Shown: positions 17,396 through 25,118 of the stretch, piece by piece
Layout: every line of letters starts with the position of its first letter
How positions within the stretch are numbered: the stretch's first letter is position 1
Assembly: GCA_021044545.1 (NCBI GenBank)
Contig: CP087990.1
Coordinates: forward strand, 62,001-126,000
Source: Comamonadaceae bacterium M7527
GTDB taxonomy: Bacteria > Pseudomonadota > Gammaproteobacteria > Burkholderiales > Burkholderiaceae_C
DNA length: 64,000 nt
Direction: 5' to 3'
Position numbers and translations under genes: made by a program
Notes under the pieces: model-generated
What the model was told of the DNA's origin: nothing
The model's database searches: none
The model's input: only the letters and a program-made list of their open reading frames with translations

Positions 17396-18688
17396 TTACT
17401 GGGCGTAACGCTGCGTCCATTCTTGCTCAAGCGCAGCAACCCAGGACGCGTGCGGCTCACCCAGCGTGGGCGCTGGTGTAATCAGTGCGCCGCCCTTGTT
17501 GCTGGCGGCGGCTTTGGCAAATGCCGCCTTGCCAGCGCTGTCCAGGCGTTCTGTGTCCAGCACGGTGGGGTCGCCCCAAACGCGAATGTCAGACTTGTGC
17601 GCCTGCGCCATGGGCGATAGTAAAAAGTTGGCCACCACTTGCGCGCCTTGAGGTGCGTTGGCATTTTTGGGAATAGCGACAAAGTGGGTGTTGCCAATGG
17701 TGCCACCCGTGTGTTGGTAGGTGTAGGTGCTTGTTGGTAAGGTGCCGGCGGCCACTTCTGCGCTGGCCTCGGATGGGTTGAACGTAAGCCCCAGTAGCAG
17801 TGATCGGTCTGATACACCTTGTGCGATTTGCGCCACACGACTTGGAAACTGCTTGCCGCCACGCCACAAGTGAGGGTGTAGTGCGTCAAGGTAGGCCCAC
17901 AGTGGTTTGGTGGCGGCCGCAAAGGCCGCGTCGGTTACAGGGCGGTCCAGTGCGGTGCGGTCTGGGTTGAGTTCAAGCAGCAGCTGTTTTAAAAACGTGG
18001 TGCCATGAAACTCGGGTGGGCGCGGGTAAGTGATGCGCCCTGGCTGCTGGGCGGCGAGCGCGGCCAGCTCTGCAGCGTTGCGCGGAGGTGTGGGTAGCAG
18101 CTGTTTGTCAGCGTAAAAGCTCAGCTGTGCCATGCCCCAGGGGGACTCCAAGCCGTCTGTGGTTTCGCCAAAGTCTTTGAGCGTGGTGGGCTTGCCAACT
18201 GTGTCTACCAGGGCAAAGTTGGGCAGCGATTGGGCAAAGGGGCCAAACAACAGGCCTTCACGCTTGAGCGTGGCAAAGTTTTCACCATTGATCCACAGCA
18301 AGTCGGCCGAACCGCCAGTTTGCTTGCCAGCGGCTATCTCACTGCGCACACGGCCAATGGTTTCAGAAATATCTGCCACCTTGACGTGCACCAGCTTCAC
18401 GCCGTATTGCACGTCAACTTGCTGCGCCACCCAGCGCAAATAACTGTTGATGCGCTCACCACCACCCCAGGCATTGAAGTAAACCGTTTGACCATTGGCG
18501 GCCTTTTCAACCTCGGCCCAGGAGGGGGCGTCAGACGCTGCGTGTGCTTTGTAGCTGTTCAAGGCAACAAGGCAAGCGACCGCTGCGCTGATCGCCACAG
18601 TCAGTGCCCGCCTGCGTGAGGCGCTGGGTGCGCGGCTTGGTAAGGCCAGGGATTTGGCGGGTGTAGCGGTTGGCGTGCGAGGGGTCAT
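17396..18688 (-). CDS. ynjB: ABC transporter substrate-binding protein (YnjB-like)
   Basis: Periplasmic binding protein of about 430 residues. A basic N-terminal region and hydrophobic stretch (ALTVAISAAVACLVALNSYK, then AHA) make a signal peptide. The mature part contains VYFNAWGGGERINSYLRWVA, ADLLWINGENFATLKREGLL and ESPWGMAQLSFYAD, which match YnjB-type proteins. ATG 18688 is used; an in-frame opening to 18733 is also possible. First gene of the minus-strand ynj-like operon. Confidence 0.82.
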   Translation of the reverse strand: MTPRTPTATPAKSLALPSRAPSASRRRALTVAISAAVACLVALNSYKAHAASDAPSWAEVEKAANGQTVYFNAWGGGERINSYLRWVAQQVDVQYGVKLVHVKVADISETIGRVRSEIAAGKQTGGSADLLWINGENFATLKREGLLFGPFAQSLPNFALVDTVGKPTTLKDFGETTDGLESPWGMAQLSFYADKQLLPTPPRNAAELAALAAQQPGRITYPRPPEFHGTTFLKQLLLELNPDRTALDRPVTDAAFAAATKPLWAYLDALHPHLWRGGKQFPSRVAQIAQGVSDRSLLLGLTFNPSEASAEVAAGTLPTSTYTYQHTGGTIGNTHFVAIPKNANAPQGAQVVANFLLSPMAQAHKSDIRVWGDPTVLDTERLDSAGKAAFAKAAASNKGGALITPAPTLGEPHASWVAALEQEWTQRYAQ

Positions 18689-18763
18689 GTGGTTTGGAGC
18701 TTTTAGTTGTCTTGTGGGTATACGTTGTGACAAAGGCGCAGGTTACAGTGCTCAGTCACGATG

Positions 18764-18784
18764 GAGTGACGCGTGGCGTCACTC
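18764..18784. promoter_or_regulatory. Inverted repeat in ynjB / VTT-reductase divergent region
   Basis: A perfect 9-bp inverted repeat with a 3-base centre (gagtgacgc-gtg-gcgtcactc) lies between the divergent starts at 18688 and 18875. A further GTCAC just upstream adds a third half-element. It could be an operator for either gene; no factor can be named. Confidence 0.4.
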
Positions 18785-18874
18785 GTCAGATTGCATTATC
18801 GAATAGGTCTGCAACGCATACTGGCAGGCCAGCCAAATACTGGGTGGTTTGCTCCCTTTTTCAGGTCAATTGCT

Positions 18875-21094
18875 ATGAATAACGCCTACCCCAACCCTGC
18901 CCGCAACAACCGTTTGGCTACTTTGCTCAAGCTGGGCTTGGTCGCTTTGGTCTTGTTGGCCATCGTGGTGTTTGCCCGCAGCGACGCCAGCTCCTTGCTT
19001 AGCCTGAGCGCATTGAAAACCCATGTGGCGGACCTGGCCGCTTGGCAGGAGGCTCAGCCATTGGCCGCGGCGGCCTTGTTTTTTGGTGTGTACGTGCTGA
19101 TAACGGCCTTGTCGTTGCCAGGTGCGGCCTTGCTGACACTGGCAGGCGGTGCCTTGTTTGGTTTGTGGCAAGGCCTGTTGGTGGTGTCTTTTGCCTCTAC
19201 GACCGGTGCAACCCTGGCCATGTTGGCGGCGCGCTTTGTGTTGGGGCAAAGCGTACAGCAGCGCTTTGGTCAGCGCCTGGACGCCATGAACGCGGGCATT
19301 GCCAAAGATGGCCCGTTTTATTTGTTCAGCCTGCGCCTGGTGCCGGTGTTTCCGTTTTTTCTCATCAACCTGTTGATGGGCTTGACCCAGTTGCCAGTGC
19401 GTACGTTTTATTGGGTCAGCCAGTTGGGTATGTTGCCTGGCACGGTGGTGTACGTGTTGGCGGGTACGCAGTTGGCGCAGGTAGACAGCTTAGGCGGCAT
19501 AGTCTCGCCAGGCTTGTTGGGTTCTTTTGCGCTGTTGGCTTTGTTCCCTTGGGTGGCGAAGTGGCTGGTTGCCAAATGGCAAGCCAAACGGGTGTATGCG
19601 GGGTTTACCAAGCCCAAGCAATTTGACCGCAACGTGGTGGTGATTGGAGGCGGCGCGGCCGGCCTGGTCAGCGCCTACATTGCTGCAGCCGTCAAGGCAA
19701 AGGTCACGCTGGTAGAGGCCCACAAAATGGGTGGCGATTGCCTGAATTATGGTTGCGTGCCTAGCAAGGCACTGATTAAAAGCGCCAAGGCCGCACACCA
19801 AATGCGCCATGCAGCCCACTACGGTTTAAGCCACGTGGCGTTGAGCGAGGCGCAGCTTGTCCAGTCTTTTCCCGCGGTGATGAAGCGCGTGCACCAAGTC
19901 GTAACCGACATAGAGCCGCACGACAGCATAGAGCGCTACACCGGTTTGGGCGTTGATGTGGTGCAAGGCCATGCGCGCCTGGTGACCCCTTGGACGGTTG
20001 ACATTACGACACCAAACGGTGAGGTGCAAACACTCACTACCCGATCCATCATCATTGCCACCGGCGCAAGGCCTTTTGTGCCGCCCTTGCCTGGCATTGA
20101 AGAAGTGGGCGTGCTGACCAGCGACACCATGTGGGATGCATTGGCCCAGTTGCCTGCAGCACCTGAACGTGTGGTGGTGCTGGGCGGTGGTCCCATTGGC
20201 AGCGAGTTGTCGCAAGCGTTGGCCCGCTTGGGCAGTGGTGTTACCCAAATAGAAATGGGCACACGCATATTGCCGCGCGAAGATGAAGATGCCGCTGAAG
20301 TGGTCGCTGCCGCTTTGCGCCGCGACGGCGTTGACCTATTGACGCAGCACCAAGCTGTGCGCTGTGAGGTGGGTAGCAATGGCAATGCGCATGCCATCGT
20401 CGTGACGCACCACGGTGCAGAAAAGCGTATCGAGTTTGATGTACTCATTGCCGCAGTGGGGCGCAGCGCGCGGCTGGATGGCTTTGGCTTGCAGGAGCTG
20501 GGTGTTGAGGTAGGGCGGGTGATACACACCAATGAGTGCTTACAAACCAGGTTCCCCAATATCCTGGCTGCTGGCGATGTAGCGGGGCCTTACCAGTTCA
20601 CCCATGTGGCAGCTCATCAAGCGTGGTTTGCTGCCGTGAATGCCTTGTTTGGTGACTTCAGGTTGTTCAAGGCCGATTACCGCGTGATTCCGTGGGCCAC
20701 GTTTACCGACCCTGAAGTCGCCCGCGTGGGCTTGAGCGAGACCGAAGCCAAAGCACAGGGCATAGCCGTAGAGGTAACCCGTTATGACCTGAACGATCTT
20801 GACCGCGCGATTGCAGACTCAAGCACCACAGGCTATGTCAAAGTGCTCACCAAGCCCGGCAAAGACACCATATTGGGTGCCACCATAGTTGGCGCAGGTG
20901 CAGGCGATTTACTCACCGAGTTTGTATTGGCGATGAAGTATGGCTTGGGCCTTAACAAAATCCTGGCCACCATACACACCTACCCGACCATGGGCGAGGC
21001 CAGTAAATACGCGGCAGGTCAGTGGAAACGTGAGCACGCACCGCAAGGCTTGTTGCGGTGGGTGCAGCGCTTTCATGCTTGGCGCAGGGGCTAG
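18875..21094 (+). CDS. VTT/DedA-like membrane domain fused to MerA-like FAD disulfide reductase
   Basis: Two-domain protein of 739 residues. Residues ~15-230 are a membrane VTT (SNARE-associated/TVP38-like) domain with LPGAALLTLAGGALFG and FSLRLVPVFPFFLINLLMGL. From ~245 comes a class I pyridine nucleotide-disulfide oxidoreductase: FAD motif VVIGGGAAGLVSAYIAAAVK, redox pair in GGDCLNYGCVPSKAL, NAD(P) motif VVLGGGPIGSELSQALARLG and a dimerisation domain ending HTYPTMGEASKYAAG. The C terminus (RWVQRFHAWRRG) has no cysteine pair, so it is not a mercuric reductase. Membrane-tethered thiol or quinone redox activity is inferred. ATG 18875 is chosen over an upstream opening at 18773. Confidence 0.85.
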   Translation: MNNAYPNPARNNRLATLLKLGLVALVLLAIVVFARSDASSLLSLSALKTHVADLAAWQEAQPLAAAALFFGVYVLITALSLPGAALLTLAGGALFGLWQGLLVVSFASTTGATLAMLAARFVLGQSVQQRFGQRLDAMNAGIAKDGPFYLFSLRLVPVFPFFLINLLMGLTQLPVRTFYWVSQLGMLPGTVVYVLAGTQLAQVDSLGGIVSPGLLGSFALLALFPWVAKWLVAKWQAKRVYAGFTKPKQFDRNVVVIGGGAAGLVSAYIAAAVKAKVTLVEAHKMGGDCLNYGCVPSKALIKSAKAAHQMRHAAHYGLSHVALSEAQLVQSFPAVMKRVHQVVTDIEPHDSIERYTGLGVDVVQGHARLVTPWTVDITTPNGEVQTLTTRSIIIATGARPFVPPLPGIEEVGVLTSDTMWDALAQLPAAPERVVVLGGGPIGSELSQALARLGSGVTQIEMGTRILPREDEDAAEVVAAALRRDGVDLLTQHQAVRCEVGSNGNAHAIVVTHHGAEKRIEFDVLIAAVGRSARLDGFGLQELGVEVGRVIHTNECLQTRFPNILAAGDVAGPYQFTHVAAHQAWFAAVNALFGDFRLFKADYRVIPWATFTDPEVARVGLSETEAKAQGIAVEVTRYDLNDLDRAIADSSTTGYVKVLTKPGKDTILGATIVGAGAGDLLTEFVLAMKYGLGLNKILATIHTYPTMGEASKYAAGQWKREHAPQGLLRWVQRFHAWRRG

Positions 21095-21151
21095 GTCTGC
21101 GCGCACCGTTGGCATCCAATCGATTGTGGTGTGATGCGCCGTGCAAAAGAC

Positions 21152-22212
21152 TTAGGCCAGCATCGCCTGCGCAAACTCTTGTGCTTTGAAGTTTTGCAGG
21201 TCAAGTACCGATTCGCCTACGCCAATAAAGTACACCGGTATAGGGCGCTCCATGGCGATGGCGGCTATCACACCGCCCTTGGCCGTGCCGTCTAGCTTGG
21301 TGACGATAAGGCCTGTGAGGCCAATGCAATCGTCAAAAGCCTTGACTTGCGACAGGGCGTTTTGCCCGGTGTTGCCGTCAATCACCAGCAACACCTCGTG
21401 TGGCGCGCTGGCGCTGGCCTTTTGAATCACACGTTTGATTTTTTGCAGCTCTTGCATCAGGTGTGTTTGCGTGGGCAGTCGTCCAGCAGTGTCAATGAGT
21501 ACCACGTCTTTGCCGCGCGCAGTGGCAGCGTTGACAGCGTCAAAGCTCACCGCGGCCGGGTCTGCGCCGCTTTGGCTCACGATGTCCACGTTGTTGCGGT
21601 CTGCCCAGACGTCCAATTGCTCGCGGGCTGCCGCCCGGAAGGTGTCGCCCGCAGCCAGTAGCACGCTGGCGCCAGAGTCGCTGAGGTGGCGGGTGAGTTT
21701 GCCAATGGAAGTGGTTTTGCCCGCGCCGTTAACGCCAGCAATCATGATGACAGTGGGTTTGTGCTCGCCAATGACCAGCGGCTTCTCAAGCGGCGCGAGT
21801 AGCGCGGCAAACACCTCTACCAAGGCCGCCTTGACGTTGGCCACCTCTTTAATGTGTTCTTTTTTGACCTTGGCCTTAAGAGACGTGAGCACTTGCTGCG
21901 TGGCTTTAACGCCAGTGTCCGACATCAGCAGGGCGGCCTCAAGCTCTTCATAGAGGGCATCATCAATGCGGGCAGAGACAAAGACACTGCCAATTTGCTG
22001 ACCGGTTTTTTAAGCCCGCCTTTGAGTCTGTCCAGCCAGGCGCTTCTGGGCTCAGACGCGACTGGGGCTTGTACCGATTGGCTTGCCGTTTCTTGCAATG
22101 CAACGGCCTCACTGGGCGCCACCTCAACAGGCGAGGGCGCATGTTGTGCAGCGGGCTGCGACTCGTCCACAACGGGTGTGGGGCTGGGTTTTTTCTTGAA
22201 AAAGCTGAACAT
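21152..22212 (-). CDS. ftsY: Signal recognition particle receptor FtsY (frameshift at A6 run)
   Basis: SRP receptor GTPase that targets ribosomes to the membrane. The NG domain is complete: GVNGAGKTTSIGKL, LLAAGDTFRAAAREQL, LIDTAGRLPTQ and TKLDGTAKGG. The N-terminal part (MFSFFKKKPSPTPVVDES and onward, from ATG 22212) lies in another frame and ends in RLKGGLKK. At the six-T run 22006-22011 (AAAAAA on the coding strand) one added A joins RLKGGLKK to TGQQIGSVFVSARIDDALYE, restoring a normal FtsY. The gene is normally essential, so a sequence indel is likely; A6 slippage is a less likely alternative. Divergent from rsmD. Confidence 0.92.
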
Positions 22213-22240
22213 GATGTGTTTTCTACAATAGAGCCATTCT

Positions 22241-22906
22241 ATGAAACCTATTACCAAGCCTAAAAATTTCGTTGGTGCCGGCGGGCGACCTGTTGCCGCG
22301 CCCGCGCCTGCGCTTAAAAAGCCACACGCCAAGGCAGGCGAAGTACGCATTATTGGCGGTGCTTTTAAGCGCAGCAAGCTGGTCGTGCCATTGGCCAATG
22401 GCTTGCGTCCAACCGGCGACCGCGTGCGCGAGACGCTGTTCAATTGGCTGGGCCAAGACTTGACAGGGCAAAAGTGTTTGGATGCCTTTGCGGGTTGCGG
22501 CGCCCTGGGTTTTGAGGCTGCATCTCGCGGTGCGGCCACGACTTGGCTGGTAGAGCGCGATCGTGTGGCCGTGCAGGCCTTGAATGACTCGCAGGTAAAA
22601 CTGGCCATGCCGGGTGTGCGCGTGGTAGCGGGGGATGCCTTGTCTTTGCTGGGCGCGCAAAAAGGTGCAGGCTGGGATGTGGTGTTTGTAGACCCGCCTT
22701 TTGAAGGCGGCAACAACGAGACTTTGTTCAGTCAAGTGCTGGGCTTTGCCAGTGAGGCCATTGCCGCCGATGGCCTGATTTATTTAGAGGCACCGCGTGC
22801 GTGGCAAGACCAGGAGCTGGTCGATATAGGCTTGTGTGTGGCCAAACACGGTAAAGCCGGCGCGGTGCATTTTCACCTTCTTAAACGCGTGGCTCATTCA
22901 ACTTAA
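22241..22906 (+). CDS. rsmD: 16S rRNA (guanine966-N2)-methyltransferase RsmD
   Basis: SAM-dependent methyltransferase of 221 residues that modifies G966 of 16S rRNA. Family segments are RIIGGAFKRSKL, GLRPTGDRVRETLFNWL, the SAM-binding LDAFAGCGALGFEAASRGA and the catalytic DPPF (VFVDPPFEGG). The N-terminal ~30 residues are a Pro/Lys-rich extension. It is divergent from ftsY (28-base gap) and followed by coaD after 11 bases, the usual order in proteobacteria. Confidence 0.93.
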   Translation: MKPITKPKNFVGAGGRPVAAPAPALKKPHAKAGEVRIIGGAFKRSKLVVPLANGLRPTGDRVRETLFNWLGQDLTGQKCLDAFAGCGALGFEAASRGAATTWLVERDRVAVQALNDSQVKLAMPGVRVVAGDALSLLGAQKGAGWDVVFVDPPFEGGNNETLFSQVLGFASEAIAADGLIYLEAPRAWQDQELVDIGLCVAKHGKAGAVHFHLLKRVAHST

Positions 22907-22917
22907 GGGGCAGATCG

Positions 22918-23402
22918 ATGAACGCAGCAACAACCATGGTGTACCCGGGCACGTTTGACCCTATTACCCTGGGTCACGAAGACGTACTGCGCCGGGCGGC
23001 GACCTTGTTGGGCGCGTGGTGGTGGGTGTGGCCAAAGCGCATCACAAAAAGACCCTGTTCAGCCTGGAGCAGCGCATGTCTTTGGTGAGCTCGGCTTTGG
23101 CCGACATGCCCAATATCCAGGTACAGGCCTTTGATGGTTTGATCGTGGATTTTTGCAAGGTACACGGGGCGGCTGGCGTGGTGCGCGGCGTGCGCAACCA
23201 CTCCGACTTTGACTTCGAGGCACAAATGGCGGCCATGAACCGCTTGCTAAGTCCCAGCTTTGACACTGTGGTGTTGTTGCCGCAGCCGCAGCTGCAATGC
23301 ATTTCAAGCACCTTGGTGCGGGAAATATCCACGTTGGGTGGCGATGTATCGGGTTTGGTGTCGGCGCCTGTGGCAACTGCGCTTGCGCAGTTAAAGGGGT
23401 AG
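22918..23402 (+). CDS. coaD: Phosphopantetheine adenylyltransferase CoaD (frameshifted)
   Basis: Catalyses the fourth step of coenzyme A synthesis. The N-terminal part from ATG 22918 has the nucleotidyltransferase motif YPGTFDPITLGHEDVLRRA. The rest (VVVGVAKAHHKKTLFSLEQR, GVVRGVRNHSDFDFEAQMA, CISSTLVREISTLGG) is in the next frame. Reading GGC-CGC-GTG instead of the present GGCGCGTG at 23011-23018 would join the parts, so one base seems to be missing. CoaD is essential, which favours a sequencing indel. Five bases separate it from the ferredoxin gene. Confidence 0.92.
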
Positions 23403-23407
23403 TTGCA

Positions 23408-23656
23408 ATGGCTTTACTCATTACCGACGAGTGCATCAACTGCGATGTATGCGAGCCGGAGTGCCCCAACGAAGCCATTTACATGGGGCAAGCGATTTAT
23501 GAGATAGACCCCAACAAATGCACAGAGTGCGTGGGCCACTTTGATGAGCCGCAGTGCGTGGCCTTGTGCCCGGTGGCGTGTATTCCCATACACCCGGACT
23601 TTGTGGAGTCCCGCGAGCAGCTGATGGCTAAATACCAGCGCCTGACCCAGGCGTAG
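23408..23656 (+). CDS. 2[4Fe-4S] ferredoxin, YfhL type
   Basis: Small electron carrier of 82 residues. The first cluster motif is CINCDVCEPEC and the second begins CTEC, then an insertion (VGHFDEPQCVALCPVAC), typical for YfhL/AlvinFdx-type ferredoxins. The C terminus is a short helix. It follows coaD by 5 bases, a conserved betaproteobacterial arrangement. Its last 29 bases overlap the convergent pth gene. Confidence 0.93.
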   Translation: MALLITDECINCDVCEPECPNEAIYMGQAIYEIDPNKCTECVGHFDEPQCVALCPVACIPIHPDFVESREQLMAKYQRLTQA

Positions 23657-24281
23657 GTGCCTGAGGCGGTGCAAGCGGCTTAGGCGGCTTAGGCGGCTTG
23701 GGCCTGGGTGGCTTGCTGGTGTGAATAAGGGCTGTGGCTTTGTTCATGTCACCGCTTTGCAGGTGCTGCGCTGCCTTTAATGCCCTGTCCATGGCTTGGT
23801 CTATGCCAATGCGGTCGTCTGGGGAGGGTTTTTTGAGCACCCAGCTGGCCACTTGGCTTGTGTCGCCGGGGTGTCCAATACCAATGCGCAAGCGCCAGTA
23901 GTTTGAACTGCCCAGTTGTGCGTGAATATCGCGCAGACCATTGTGGCCGGCGTGGCCACCGCCAAGTTTGAGCTTTGCCTCGCCCGGTGCAATGTCCAGT
24001 TCGTCGTGGGCCACCAAAATGTCTTCGGGTGCAATTTTAAAAAACCGCGCCAAGGTGGCCACAGACTTGCCGCTGGCGTTCATGAAGGTTTGCGGCTCAA
24101 GAAGCCACACCGTGTCGCCGTTGACTTGTCCCCTGGCCATCAGGCCAAAGTAATTGCGCTCTGTGCGCAGCTGCAACTTCCATTGATTGGCCAAGGCGTC
24201 AATCCACCAAAAGCCAGCGTTGTGGCGGGTTTGGTCGTAGTCAGAGCCAGGATTTCCCAGGCCTACAAAGAGCTTGATCAT
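23628..24281 (-). CDS. pth: Peptidyl-tRNA hydrolase Pth with proline-rich tail
   Basis: Releases tRNA from peptidyl-tRNA that dropped off ribosomes. Conserved parts are FVGLGNPGSDYDQTRHNAGF (active-site His in RHNAG), FMNASGKSV, VAHDELDIAPG and GGGHAGHNGLRDI. The protein is 217 residues, longer than the usual ~190, because of a C-terminal tail PPRPKPPKPPKPLAPPQAP encoded by short tandem repeats. The tail-coding part overlaps the 3' end of the convergent ferredoxin gene. Confidence 0.93.
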   Translation of the reverse strand: MIKLFVGLGNPGSDYDQTRHNAGFWWIDALANQWKLQLRTERNYFGLMARGQVNGDTVWLLEPQTFMNASGKSVATLARFFKIAPEDILVAHDELDIAPGEAKLKLGGGHAGHNGLRDIHAQLGSSNYWRLRIGIGHPGDTSQVASWVLKKPSPDDRIGIDQAMDRALKAAQHLQSGDMNKATALIHTSKPPRPKPPKPPKPLAPPQAPTPGSGAGI

Positions 24282-24317
24282 GCGCTTGAGTTTAACGCGG
24301 TGCGGTACAGCAAAATA

Positions 24318-24356
24318 ATAAAAAACCCGCGAGAGCCAAAGCCACTCGCGGGTTTA
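24318..24356 (-). terminator. Intrinsic terminator downstream of rplY
   Basis: On the minus strand, aaacccgcgag ... ctcgcgggttt (11-bp arms, 24323-24355) is followed by a T-run (TTTTTTATTATTTT). It lies 22 bases after the rplY stop and before pth, so it should end the prs/rplY transcript. Confidence 0.85.
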
Positions 24357-24376
24357 CTGCAGGCCTGGCCAGCTAC

Positions 24377-24976
24377 TTATTCAGCAGCTTCTTCAGCAGG
24401 TGCAGCGTCGCTACCACCCTTTGGTGCAACAGCAGTTGCAACCGTCAGGTTGGTGCGGCCATGCATCACGGCCTTGGTGCCAGCTGGCAGCTTCAGGTCA
24501 CGCACGTGAATGGTCTGACCCTTCACAATGCCTGACAAGTCCACTGTGACGTGCTCTGGCAGGTTGGTGACCAGACACTCAACTTCAAGCTCAGTCATCA
24601 CGTGGTTGATCAGACACTTGTCTGTTTTAACAGCCGGTGAGGTTTCTTCGCCTTCAAAGTGCAATGGCACTTTCTTGTGAACGCGAGTCTTCTCGTCAAC
24701 GCGTTGGAAGTCAACGTGCAACACGAGCTGCTTGAAGGGGTGGTATTGCACATCACGCAACAACACTTTTTGCTTGGTGCCGTTCAAGTCCATCTCAAGG
24801 ATGGATGAGTGAAACGCTTCTTTTTGCAATGCAAACCACAGTGCGTTGTGGTCCAGCTCAATGTTGGCTGGCTCAGCTGCACCACCAAACACAATACCTG
24901 GCGTGCGGCCAGAGTTACGCAGGCGGCGGCTCGCACCCGTACCTTGCTTAGCGCGCTCAAAAGCGACAAATTCCAT
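24377..24976 (-). CDS. rplY: 50S ribosomal protein L25 (long CTC form)
   Basis: 5S rRNA-binding ribosomal protein with the extra C-terminal CTC/TL5 domain, about 199 residues. N-terminal features EFVAFERAKQGTGASRRLR and GRTPGIVFGG are typical. The acidic alanine-rich tail ends AEEAAE. Two ATGs (24982 and 24976) follow GGAGT; the second has the better spacing of about 7 bases and is used. The usual neighbours pth and prs flank it. Confidence 0.95.
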   Translation of the reverse strand: MEFVAFERAKQGTGASRRLRNSGRTPGIVFGGAAEPANIELDHNALWFALQKEAFHSSILEMDLNGTKQKVLLRDVQYHPFKQLVLHVDFQRVDEKTRVHKKVPLHFEGEETSPAVKTDKCLINHVMTELEVECLVTNLPEHVTVDLSGIVKGQTIHVRDLKLPAGTKAVMHGRTNLTVATAVAPKGGSDAAPAEEAAE

Positions 24977-24991
24977 AGTCATACTCCAATA

Positions 24992-25080
24992 GTCACAACA
25001 GTGACGTAGCGAGGTGATTCGCGACCAAACTCACCTCAATTAATAAACTGCTATCAACCAAACCTAAGAATCGCGTTTGG
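24992..25080 (-). promoter_or_regulatory. rplY leader with three inverted repeats
   Basis: The 142-base prs-rplY gap contains three perfect short hairpins: gtcac-4-gtgac (24992-25005), gaggtga-13-tcacctc (25011-25037) and ccaaac-11-gtttgg (25058-25080). The one nearest the start lies about 15-30 bases before the rplY ATG. They could form a structured 5' leader, perhaps for autoregulation by L25; this is inference from structure alone. Confidence 0.4.
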
Positions 25081-25118
25081 CCTGTCGCAGCGCTTTTGTT
25101 ACCGAGGCTGAAAACTGT

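Noticed and set aside
18875..21094. Mercuric reductase
   Set aside because: No C-terminal cysteine pair, no HMA domain and no other mer genes are present.
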